DNA of 64,000 bases from Candidatus Jettenia sp. (GTDB lineage Bacteria > Planctomycetota > Brocadiia > Brocadiales > Brocadiaceae). The position numbers and the translations under genes were made by a program. The first letter of the stretch is position 1, and each line of letters opens with the position of its first letter. The stretch covers positions 1,455,659-1,519,658 of the forward strand of contig CP091278.1 of NCBI GenBank assembly GCA_021650895.1. Direction: 5' to 3'. Positions 17,842 to 25,579 of the stretch are shown here, one piece after another. Under the pieces are notes generated by a model. That model did no database searches. It was not told the origin of the DNA and saw nothing but the letters and a program-made list of their open reading frames with translations.

Positions 17842-19455
17842 ATGAAAAAATTAGGGTTAGGCATATGTTTGTCTGCAACATTGGCGTTTACTTCTCTGGC
17901 GTGGGCTGCTGATCAGACTCCCCCCAAGAAGGACACACCACCAGATTTATATGAAGGACTGCCCGATTGGTATAGGGCCACGTATAAAGATAATGTTGGC
18001 ATGAACGAAGGTTCTGGTCCGTTTAAGGACTATTTCAAGCCACAGATGCTGGATATGTACTGGCAACCCAACAGGCACTATGAACCAATGAAGAATTTTG
18101 ATCACTCTATCTTTATTGAAAAAGAAAGAAGAGATTTGTGCGTAACATGTCATGAGGAGGCAACACCTGGTGTCGTGAGAGATTGGAGAGAATCGGGACA
18201 TAAAAATCCTAAAAGTACTCCCTATCTTTCCAGCAGAACGGCAGAGATCGAGAAGAACACAGGCAGGATTTTAGATGAGGTTCACTGTTTTGATTGCCAT
18301 GCCGATACAAAAAAGAAGCAAATCAGAATGCCAACAGGAGAAGTATGCGGAGAATGCCATAGAAAACAGTTTGATGATTTCGTGAGAGAACGGGAAGTAG
18401 GTCGTCCTAACCACGTTCAATCATGGGAAGCAAACACCATTGTACCATGGTATGCAGAAGCTGCAAGAAGAGGTTATCTCTACGGACAGCATGGTTGTGA
18501 TATGTGCCACTCCGGCGCAGAAAAATGTGACGTATGTCATACCAGGCATAAGTTCAGCGCTGCTGAAGGCAGACAACCAGAAGCCTGTATCACCTGCCAC
18601 ATGGGTCCGGATCATCCAGATGCAGAATCTTATGGTGAGTCAAAGCATGGTGTAATCTACCATCAGGAAGAAGAACACTTCGATTTTACCAGACCGTTAT
18701 CTGAAGTAAGGCCTGGCAAGGATTATCGTACTCCAACATGCCAGTACTGCCATATGTATGAGAAACATGGACGGTTTATTCATAACCCGGTCATGAAAGG
18801 TATCTGGCGTATGGGTACAATACCGCCAAAGAATATAGAATATACCTCTTCCTTGAAAGATTACCCATATGGAATTAAGATCATCGGTGATAAAATCGAT
18901 ATCTATTCAGAAGAAAATATTGCGAAGAGATCGTATTGGTTAGAAGTCTGTGCAAAGTGCCATAGCGATCGGTTTGCCGATACCTATTTAAAATCATTAG
19001 ATCAATTTATGTTCCAGGCACATACTTTAGCAGATCAGGCACAGAAGGTAGTCGAGGATTTAATTGCTGATGGGGTCTTATATCCTGATGCTTCAAAAAG
19101 GGACCCATACCCATTGAGCGATGGAATTGAAAAGATGCTCAGTCCGGCATTCCTTGGCGAGCCTGTTTACAATGCCTTTAAGACTCTAAAAGGTAAGTTC
19201 CCTGTAGTTGGTCCTATCCTCGGTGTTTATGGTATGTTCTTGCAACAACAAGACAATCCATCCACCATCGAGAATATGTACAACAGGTTATGGTTCTGGT
19301 ACAAACTGCAAGGTTACAAAGGAACAGCACACGCCCAGCAAGATGTTTCCTGGTGGTGGGGTCAAGCGCCTATGATGATGGAGTTTACCAAAATACAGGC
19401 AGAGGCTGCCCGGTTACGAAGAGAGGCTGGTATCGAAAAAGCTGCTATGAAATAG
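17842..19455 (+). CDS. Octaheme hydroxylamine-oxidoreductase-like protein (HAO family)
   Basis: 537 residues with signal peptide LGICLSATLAFTSLAWA. Eight CxxCH motifs begin at residues 100, 149, 169, 219, 229, 249, 300 and 370, the HAO count and layout. The C-terminal region GYKGTAHAQQDVSWWWG corresponds to the part of HAO that in some members carries the tyrosine cross-linked to the catalytic heme. Whether that Tyr is present decides between hydroxylamine/hydrazine oxidation and nitrite reduction, and this cannot be settled by eye. A GGGAGG site precedes the ATG. A strong terminator follows at 19490. Likely location is the anammoxosome or periplasm. Confidence 0.93.
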   Translation: MKKLGLGICLSATLAFTSLAWAADQTPPKKDTPPDLYEGLPDWYRATYKDNVGMNEGSGPFKDYFKPQMLDMYWQPNRHYEPMKNFDHSIFIEKERRDLCVTCHEEATPGVVRDWRESGHKNPKSTPYLSSRTAEIEKNTGRILDEVHCFDCHADTKKKQIRMPTGEVCGECHRKQFDDFVREREVGRPNHVQSWEANTIVPWYAEAARRGYLYGQHGCDMCHSGAEKCDVCHTRHKFSAAEGRQPEACITCHMGPDHPDAESYGESKHGVIYHQEEEHFDFTRPLSEVRPGKDYRTPTCQYCHMYEKHGRFIHNPVMKGIWRMGTIPPKNIEYTSSLKDYPYGIKIIGDKIDIYSEENIAKRSYWLEVCAKCHSDRFADTYLKSLDQFMFQAHTLADQAQKVVEDLIADGVLYPDASKRDPYPLSDGIEKMLSPAFLGEPVYNAFKTLKGKFPVVGPILGVYGMFLQQQDNPSTIENMYNRLWFWYKLQGYKGTAHAQQDVSWWWGQAPMMMEFTKIQAEAARLRREAGIEKAAMK

Positions 19456-19488
19456 TGGTTTTATAAAAGTTTTACGTTACATTAGTTA

Positions 19489-19527
19489 AAAAAAGCCCAT
19501 GATGTTTACCATCATGGGCTTTTTTAT
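19489..19527 (+). terminator. Rho-independent terminator of the cytochrome locus
   Basis: AGCCCATGATG (19494-19504), a TTTAC loop and CATCATGGGCT (19510-19520), then a T-run. A-run on the 5' side could make it work in both directions. Confidence 0.9.
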
Positions 19528-19619
19528 TTATTGCAAAGGTCAACAGTAATTGTAATGGGTGTTTTTATTATGTTATGCAAAATTAAACCACTATCGGCAC
19601 ATCTCTCCGCAAATTCACG

Positions 19620-19946
19620 TTATCCCACGTGATTACACCAGGACTCAGTTATTTTTTTATCCGGATCAAAATCCTGATGTGTTGATAAAAAAGAGCCTAC
19701 GGCAGAAAGCTCCGGCCTTTCTAATTATGTCAATGCACCGGGGTTCCATGAAGCGGCTGTCGCATCTTCGGCAACGGCAATAAAGGCACTTCCCTGCCCT
19801 AAGGTCCTTACCCCTGAACCTATGGGAAGAGGAATGGCATTAATGGTAGTCTCTTGTGCAAAAGAAGGCGTGGTTAATTGCATAAAAATAAAGATAAGAC
19901 TAATATAACAAGAACATATCTTGATCTCATATCTATCCTTGAACAC
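19620..19946 (-). pseudogene. Relic of a PorV/TraF-like outer-membrane protein gene
   Basis: The frame starts MFKDRYEIKICSCY with a signal peptide. It then shows the family entry IPLPIGSGVRTLGQGSAFIA and VAEDATAASWNPGAL, and stops at TAA just after GALT (19725-19727). The same frame goes on with LERPELSAVGSFLSTHQDFD, the expected next segment of the family. A second stop follows at 19620-19622. It is therefore a short, broken start of a beta-barrel protein that is normally several hundred residues long. It lies convergent to the HAO-like gene. Confidence 0.7.
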
Positions 19947-20158
19947 CTCCTCTTAGTTTCCTACAAAAAACATTTTAATGTTTTTAGCAAAAAATCATGA
20001 TTTATGAATTACAATATTTTAAGTAATTACAAATCCCATTGCCAATGTACTTCTCAACTATGAGTATCTGAACATAAGTATTTGTATAAATACTCAAATA
20101 TCAGTTTACATTGAGTGTTGCAAGTATATAAGATATAAGATTTCTGAAAGGCGTGATA

Positions 20159-20722
20159 TTAAAATTTTACCTTTGGTGCCTCTTTTTCAACTTCGGCAAC
20201 TTCAAAATATTTTGCCTCAGTTAATCCAAGATGAGCAGCAAAGAAACGACCGAAGAAGCTCTTTGTATAAGTATTAAATTCTCTAACAACATCATTGTAT
20301 CTCTTGCGTTCTACGGAAATGCGATTCTCACTGCCTTCTAAGGTGTCCTGCAGCTTAAGAAATGATTCGTTTGCCTTCAAATCAGGGTACGTTTCACGAA
20401 ATGCGAGTAGGCGGGATAAAAACCCTTCGATCTGTGTTGCAGCCTCAGCTTTTTTTTCTACTGTCGGAGCAGTAAAATAACCTTTTCTTGCCTCAGCAAG
20501 ATTCTCAAATATTTCTTTCTCGTGGGCAGCATAACCTTTTACAGTCTCTACGAGATTAGGGATAAGATCGTATCGTCTCTTAAGCTGTGTATCGACTTGA
20601 GACCAGGCATTTTTAACATTCTCATGCAGGTTAATGACCTTATTATATTCCTTGACATACCAGACACCGAAGATAACGCCTAAAAATACCAGAATTGCGA
20701 TAACGGGTAATATCTTTCTCAT
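20159..20722 (-). CDS. lemA: LemA family protein
   Basis: 187 residues with one N-terminal membrane helix (ILPVIAILVFLGVIFGVWYV). The LemA core follows: ENVKNAWSQVDTQLKRRYDLIPNLVETVKGYA, plus the C-terminal RKRYNDVVREFNTY..FPGRF-like segment (KSFFGRFFAAHLGL). LemA proteins are membrane-anchored helical bundles of uncertain function. They often lie next to TPM-domain genes, as here (115 bases downstream of the YgcG-like gene). Confidence 0.9.
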   Translation of the reverse strand: MRKILPVIAILVFLGVIFGVWYVKEYNKVINLHENVKNAWSQVDTQLKRRYDLIPNLVETVKGYAAHEKEIFENLAEARKGYFTAPTVEKKAEAATQIEGFLSRLLAFRETYPDLKANESFLKLQDTLEGSENRISVERKRYNDVVREFNTYTKSFFGRFFAAHLGLTEAKYFEVAEVEKEAPKVKF

Positions 20723-20837
20723 AGTTTCCTTTCTGCTTGCTCTTCCTTACTAATACCTAAAAACGTTAACCTAAAAAACAGTAGAAGTCTGAGCAAATCA
20801 AAGCTAAAACTTATTTTCTAATCTAGATTACCATCCA

Positions 20838-21632
20838 TTACCAACGTCCTGATGCCCCACCACCACCGAATGAGCCGCCTCCACCACCACCAAAACTGCC
20901 AAAGCCTCCAAACCCACCAGATCCGCGTGAACCAAATCCTCCCCGGCCACCAAAGATAATGGGAGGACCGCCCCACCAGTTTTGTCGTCTGTTAAAGAAA
21001 TAACTTAAAATAAATGGCAAGAGAATAAGCAGAAATACGAGTGAAAAAAGTGGATTTTCACGCCCCCTTGCCTTTTTTCTTAATTCAGCGATATTTGGCA
21101 TTCCCGTGATCTGTAATCCGTGTTCTTCTGCAATCTTATGAACCATAATAACCACACCCTGGTATATGCCTTCACCGTAGTTTCCCTTCCGGAAATTAGG
21201 AACAAAATACGTCCTTCCAACCGTACCACAAAAGCTATCCGGCAGTGTGCCCTCAAGTCCATATCCAACCTCAATCCTGTAAGCACGGTCATCCTTTGCT
21301 ATAACAACAAGGGCTCCATTATCTTTTCCCTTCTGCCCCAGTTTCCATTTTGTTGCAAGTTCTATTGCGTAAGTTTCGATGGGGATATCGCCCGTTGTAT
21401 TAATCGTAAGAACAATGAGCTGTGCGCCTGTCTTCTGTTCTAATTCCTGAAGATAGCCGTTCAGATTTCTCTCTATCGTATCGCTCACGATACCAGCCCT
21501 ATCTTCCACATACCTCTGAGGAACCGGAAGCAATCCCTGTGCCTGTACGATCGAACAAAGGCACAGGAAAAATACCAATAATCCCGGATACAGGTAAGGG
21601 CGCCTTTTATACACGCTCAATTTTAAATTCAT
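20838..21632 (-). CDS. TPM-domain (YgcG-like) membrane protein
   Basis: 264 residues: signal peptide (LLVFFLCLCSIVQAQ), then the TPM domain (VEDRAGIVSDTIERNLNGYL, TGAQLIVLTINTTG, GKDNGALVVIAKDDRAYRIE). One membrane helix follows (LVFLLILLPFILSYFF), and the tail is Gly/Ser-rich, ending GGASGRW. TPM proteins include a thylakoid acid phosphatase and photosystem repair factors; the bacterial role is unclear. The gene overlaps the upstream nucleotidyltransferase-like gene by 26 bases and precedes lemA, so the three are likely one operon. Confidence 0.9.
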   Translation of the reverse strand: MNLKLSVYKRRPYLYPGLLVFFLCLCSIVQAQGLLPVPQRYVEDRAGIVSDTIERNLNGYLQELEQKTGAQLIVLTINTTGDIPIETYAIELATKWKLGQKGKDNGALVVIAKDDRAYRIEVGYGLEGTLPDSFCGTVGRTYFVPNFRKGNYGEGIYQGVVIMVHKIAEEHGLQITGMPNIAELRKKARGRENPLFSLVFLLILLPFILSYFFNRRQNWWGGPPIIFGGRGGFGSRGSGGFGGFGSFGGGGGGSFGGGGASGRW

Positions 21633-22362
21633 CTATCCTTCTCCCAAGAGTATCTAATGTATGATACAGATTTTCAAAAATTACCTTCAGGGTTTCAACA
21701 GGAGGATAGATATTATTTGACTTCATTTCCAGGAGTTTTGTGAAGATGCCTGTATCGATGTCAAGATACTTTTCTAAAGCACAAAGGACATCGCTTTTTG
21801 CTTTGAGCGGTTTATGGTCATACAGGAAGAGTATCCCATGAAAGATGGGAAAATAACCGGAAACCGAACCTACAAACAAGTCTGTCAAGACCGTTTTATT
21901 GCCCATTGCTCTTATATACCCCTGACAGAGATTTTGCAACCTGCCTTTCAATTCCCGTTCGCATTCGAGTCGAACATTGGCCTTTTCAATCTTTATATCT
22001 TTTAAGACATCATCTCCGTACACCCTTTGATGTATCAATTTCATCTCCAGGAATTCTAATGGAAACTCCTGTAATGACCTGTTGATGTAATCTAAAGTCA
22101 TAACGAAAGGGGCATGTATCTTCTTTTTACCATAACGCTTGCCTAACGTCGAAATAAAGTCGAAAAATGAAATCTTAATCTCTTTTACGACAATGAGCGT
22201 ATTAATATCAGAGTATTTTGTATGGAAATCTCTTGTTACGGCACTTCCAATGACATATACCGAAATAATATTCTCTTTACCATGCGATAAGATATCCTGG
22301 AAGAAAGGTTCTATAACCTTTTGTGCTTCTACGGGTATATTGGATAATACAAGACTTTCCAT
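21607..22362 (-). CDS. Nucleotidyltransferase-fold protein, probably degenerate
   Basis: 251 residues. The N-terminal half has the MNT/pol-beta pattern (SVYVIGSAVTRDFHTKYSDI), but the usual D-x-D pair reads SDINTLIVV, with Asn in the second metal position. Catalysis may therefore be lost. The C-terminal half is helical (CERELKGRLQNLCQGYIRA) and unassigned. It heads the TPM/LemA operon and overlaps the TPM gene by 26 bases. A regulatory or substrate-binding role is possible. Confidence 0.65.
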   Translation of the reverse strand: MESLVLSNIPVEAQKVIEPFFQDILSHGKENIISVYVIGSAVTRDFHTKYSDINTLIVVKEIKISFFDFISTLGKRYGKKKIHAPFVMTLDYINRSLQEFPLEFLEMKLIHQRVYGDDVLKDIKIEKANVRLECERELKGRLQNLCQGYIRAMGNKTVLTDLFVGSVSGYFPIFHGILFLYDHKPLKAKSDVLCALEKYLDIDTGIFTKLLEMKSNNIYPPVETLKVIFENLYHTLDTLGRRIDEFKIERV

Positions 22363-22399
22363 GTTATTATGTTATCTTCAATAAGGAACCTGGGAGGAA

Positions 22400-22666
22400 T
22401 TACTTATTATTTCCCTGTTCTTCCAGTTTTTTTCTTAATGCTGTATTCTCCTTTTTAGTCACGTCTAAATCAAAGAGCAGGTACTGTACATTCAGCCGCA
22501 ACGAATCGAGTGAATCCTGTAATGCTATTAAACTAAGCTTGAGATCCTCATACTTCTTACCAAGTTCACCTGTCAACATCTCTAAACTCTCACGCTTTAT
22601 TTCTGGAAATCTTTTAATTTCTTCAATTAAATTTAACAATTTTTCATGGAACTTCTGATCATCCAT
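22400..22666 (-). CDS. Small coiled-coil protein
   Basis: 88 residues from ATG 22666, which has CGGAGG seven bases upstream; an earlier in-frame start at 22699 lacks a site. Almost entirely heptad-like helix (KFHEKLLNLIEEIKRFPEI, LGKKYEDLKLSLIALQDSLD), with a charged tail ending EEQGNNK. No family recognised. It lies 37 bases upstream of the nucleotidyltransferase-like gene on the same strand and is probably in its operon. Confidence 0.6.
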   Translation of the reverse strand: MDDQKFHEKLLNLIEEIKRFPEIKRESLEMLTGELGKKYEDLKLSLIALQDSLDSLRLNVQYLLFDLDVTKKENTALRKKLEEQGNNK

Positions 22667-22955
22667 TTTATAACCTCCGTAATAAATTATTGGTATCAAA
22701 AATAAGCCTCATTCGTATCTATCCATAAGTCTTAAAATGACACCACGAGAAAAATCTTTAATTATATTCTTAATACATTTAAAAATATAAGATTCATACC
22801 GTTAAATGTCAAGATTTAAAATATTTAGGAATAAATAGAATAAAATTCTCCCTTAAAAATTTCAAATTGACATTCATCCTTTTTACAAATATAATATTTG
22901 AGTTTGTAGTATTATAGATATAATCAGTAAGTTTATGAAATAAATCGTTGATTTA

Positions 22956-22988
22956 AAAATTGCCTCAATTATTTATTGTGGCAATTTT
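22956..22988 (+). promoter_or_regulatory. Leader hairpin before the PCP_red/SiR-like gene
   Basis: AAAATTGCC and GGCAATTTT form a perfect 9-bp stem around a 15-base loop, followed by ATTTT and then the AAGGAG ribosome site of the TTG-started gene at 23007. It could be an attenuator or an mRNA-stability element. Confidence 0.4.
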
Positions 22989-23006
22989 ATTTTAAGGAGA
23001 TTACTC

Positions 23007-23438
23007 TTGGAGTGGGATAAGTCTGCATCAATACTACTAGAAAAGGTACCTCCCTTTGTACAAAAGATGGTCCGTGAAAAGGTTGAAGCTATTGCCCGTA
23101 ATCGTGGAAAAAATTTAGTAACCGAGGCGGAGGTTATCGCCGCAAAAGAAGGATTTATGGGTAAACCGGATCCACAGCCTGCTGTTACAAAACAATCCTT
23201 AACTATAGATAATGAAAAGCTCTCTATCCTCCGGAAGTATACCAAATATTTCGATAAAGATGGAAATCCTGTTCTTTATCAGGTGAAACCTTGCCGGGGC
23301 GCAGAGGTTAATTGTCCGTTTCTTATCATAGATTCCAGAATCTTAGCAAATAAACTCCAAAACAGGCTGGAGAAATTACATTTCACGGAAAAATTAATCG
23401 ATAAGATCGATGGACAAATTCTTCCCACCATACGATGA
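23007..23438 (+). CDS. PCP_red domain plus first half of a sulfite/nitrite-reductase-like cluster domain
   Basis: 143 residues from TTG 23007, with AAGGAG seven bases upstream. Residues 1-~50 match the PCP_red domain at the end of protochlorophyllide-reductase ChlB-type and related proteins (WDKSASILLEKVPPFVQKMV, NLVTEAEVIAAKEG). The second half has CRGAEVNCPFLIID, like the first cysteine pair (C-x5-C type, here x6) of the siroheme/[4Fe-4S] domain. The stop overlaps the next ATG by four bases (ATGA). The next ORF starts exactly where the missing half, with SGCPNSC, should continue. This is either a translationally coupled split protein or a frameshifted fusion. Confidence 0.7.
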   Translation: MEWDKSASILLEKVPPFVQKMVREKVEAIARNRGKNLVTEAEVIAAKEGFMGKPDPQPAVTKQSLTIDNEKLSILRKYTKYFDKDGNPVLYQVKPCRGAEVNCPFLIIDSRILANKLQNRLEKLHFTEKLIDKIDGQILPTIR

Positions 23439-24349
23439 AGCTCGCTGTATCGGGATGCCCAAATAGCTGTTCCATGCCACAGATCAAGGACTTCGGTGTT
23501 CACGCAATAGAACCTGTTTCCGTAGATACACATTCAGAATGTATTGAATGTATGAAATGTGTGGAGACCTGCCGTGAAAATGCCGTTACGGTAACCAATA
23601 ATCAAGTTACTATTGACAAAGAAAAATGTGTACACTGTGGCCTTTGCGCTAAAGTGTGCCCTACAGGCTCAATAAAAGCAGAAGAAAAAGAGTATCGGGT
23701 AATGATCGGTGGAAAAGTCGGAAGACATCCCAAATTTGCCATAGATTTACTCCCTCAGGCGGACGAACCCACCACATTAAAGGCTTTAGATGTATGTGCA
23801 GATATTATCCTTTCAAATAAAACTGAGCACCGATTCAGGACGCTCATAGAACAACAAGGAATTGAGGAAATAAAAAAGAATATGATACTTTGCGATACCG
23901 ATAGAAAGATACTTCACCGTTTACAATCCAACCTGCCTCTTGTATCAAGACCATTTCTGGCATTGAGCAAAGAACTTGATATCGATGAAGACACTATTAT
24001 TGAACGTGTCAAATTCATGATTGAGAAGGGATATGTAAGACGGCTTGCTCCAATTATTAATACACAAGCTATGGGCAGGGAAGCAACACTCGCTGCAATA
24101 AAGGTTCCGGAAGATCGCATAGAAGAAGTAAGTGCGATCATCAATGAATATAGTGGCGTATCTCACAATTACCTCAGAAAAGGGAGAAACACCCATATAC
24201 CTTACAATATGTGGTTTACCATGTCAGCCAGGGACGACGAGGAGCTCCACTGTCTCTTGAAAGAAATTGAGGACAGGACGGGACTAACAGTCCGAAGTTT
24301 ACCAACAACAAAGAAATTCAAAATTGGCGTACGCTTTAAAATTTATTAA
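23435..24349 (+). CDS. Ferredoxin-AhbA-type siroheme decarboxylase fusion
   Basis: 304 residues. It opens with KLAVSGCPNSCSMPQIKDFG, the second cysteine pair of sulfite/nitrite-reductase cluster domains. Two [4Fe-4S] ferredoxin motifs follow (CIECMKCVETC and CVHCGLCAKVC). Residues ~145-304 are an AsnC/Lrp-like AhbA/NirD-type domain (CDTDRKILHRLQ, EKGYVRRLAPIIN, and a YSGVSHNYLR block holding the probable functional His). AhbAB decarboxylates siroheme to didecarboxysiroheme for heme, and the NirDLGH homologues do so for heme d1. The attached ferredoxin part suggests an electron supply or a cluster-sensing role. Confidence 0.8.
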   Translation: MKLAVSGCPNSCSMPQIKDFGVHAIEPVSVDTHSECIECMKCVETCRENAVTVTNNQVTIDKEKCVHCGLCAKVCPTGSIKAEEKEYRVMIGGKVGRHPKFAIDLLPQADEPTTLKALDVCADIILSNKTEHRFRTLIEQQGIEEIKKNMILCDTDRKILHRLQSNLPLVSRPFLALSKELDIDEDTIIERVKFMIEKGYVRRLAPIINTQAMGREATLAAIKVPEDRIEEVSAIINEYSGVSHNYLRKGRNTHIPYNMWFTMSARDDEELHCLLKEIEDRTGLTVRSLPTTKKFKIGVRFKIY

Positions 24350-24434
24350 TCTTAATTAAAGGATAACATGAATAAATAGGAAGTGGCGACCCCGACGGAT
24401 CGTCTCTTCTGAATTATCCATGCTAACTTAAACT

Positions 24435-24905
24435 ATGACAAACAAAAAAGAAGATATTGATGTAAAGCTCATTAAACATATCCAGGAAGGTCTGCCCGTC
24501 ACCAAGACCCCATACAAAGATATTGGTCAGGCATTAGGGATGTCAGAAGAAGAGGTAATACAAAGACTTCAAAAACTTCTGGAATCCGGCAAGGTAAGGC
24601 GGCTTGCAGCTTCCATTGCCCATCGTAAGATTGGTATTAATGCAAATGCCATGTGTGTATGGAAGGTGCCCAAAGAGCAGGTTGATGAAGTGGGCAAGAT
24701 TATGGCTGGTTTTGAAGAGGTCACACACTGCTACGAACGGCCTATCTATTCCGATTGGGAATATAACGTTTTTACCATGATCCACGGTTATACTGATGCC
24801 GAATGCGAAGCTGTAATCCAGGCTATCAAAAAAAAGACAGGTTTAAATGACTATGTGATCCTTTATAGTGAGAAGGAATTTAAAAAGGTTGGGGTAAGGA
24901 TATAA
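24435..24905 (+). CDS. ahbB: AhbB-type siroheme decarboxylase subunit (Lrp/AsnC-like)
   Basis: 156 residues with the two-part AhbB/NirDLGH pattern: a winged-helix-like start (DVKLIKHIQEGLPVTKTPY, ESGKVRRLAASIAH) and an AsnC-like domain with FEEVTHCYERPIYSDWEYN. The HCYERP block carries the conserved His. It follows the AhbA-type gene by 85 bases. The pair would convert siroheme to didecarboxysiroheme in alternative heme or heme d1 synthesis. That would suit a heme-rich organism. AhbB versus NirG/NirL naming is not resolved by eye. Confidence 0.85.
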   Translation: MTNKKEDIDVKLIKHIQEGLPVTKTPYKDIGQALGMSEEEVIQRLQKLLESGKVRRLAASIAHRKIGINANAMCVWKVPKEQVDEVGKIMAGFEEVTHCYERPIYSDWEYNVFTMIHGYTDAECEAVIQAIKKKTGLNDYVILYSEKEFKKVGVRI

Positions 24906-25146
24906 CGTTGAACGGTAAATTAAACAAATTGATCCATCAAAATAAGATTTTATTCCAAATCCATCTCATTCATAACCCATAACTGAAGGCTTTTTTAATC
25001 CCTGATCTGCTGAATACAACCTCTGCTTTACGGCACGCTAAAAAGATCCATAAAGCCAGCCCTTTTGAGGACTTCAAATATAGCCATGCTTAACAGGGTT
25101 GTAATGTACGGAGTTCATTATGAGTACGTGTATTCCTTTTGATTAG

Positions 25147-25485
25147 CTAAATAGCCTTTTCTCCCCTCTCACCGGTTCTGATACGGATAGCATCTTCGAT
25201 AGTGCTAATAAAAATTTTTCCGTCCCCTATACTGCCTGTTGCGGCCTCCCGTAAGATACATTTAATGATGTCTTTAACATCCTTATCCGGAACCACCATT
25301 TCCATCTGTATTTTGTTTACAAAATCAGTCTTAAAAGTCCTGCCACGCCATTGCTCGGTAATGCCCTTTTGACTGCCGTGTCCTTTTACCTCAGTAACCG
25401 TCATCCCCGGATATCCAATATCTAACAAAGCATCTTTTATTACAGCAAACTTCTCTTCCCGCACAATCGCTATAATCTTTTTCAT
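25147..25485 (-). CDS. PII nitrogen-regulatory protein (GlnB/GlnK family)
   Basis: 112 residues, standard PII length. It shows the MKKIIAIVREEKFAVIKDAL start, the T-loop region (KGHGSQKGITEQWRGRTFK) and the C-terminal GDGKIFISTIEDAIRIRTGE. The position that in E. coli GlnB is the uridylylated Tyr51 (YRGAEY) reads WRGRTF here, so covalent uridylylation is unlikely. Sensing would then be by ATP/ADP/2-oxoglutarate alone. No amtB or glnA is adjacent, so the partner is unknown. Confidence 0.93.
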   Translation of the reverse strand: MKKIIAIVREEKFAVIKDALLDIGYPGMTVTEVKGHGSQKGITEQWRGRTFKTDFVNKIQMEMVVPDKDVKDIIKCILREAATGSIGDGKIFISTIEDAIRIRTGERGEKAI

Positions 25486-25579
25486 ATCTTATCCCCCAAT
25501 CACTATAGGTTTCCTGCTGATTCCTTCGGAATTTACCAGAATGTCTGTGATGGATCCTTACCATTATTCTATTATTCTA

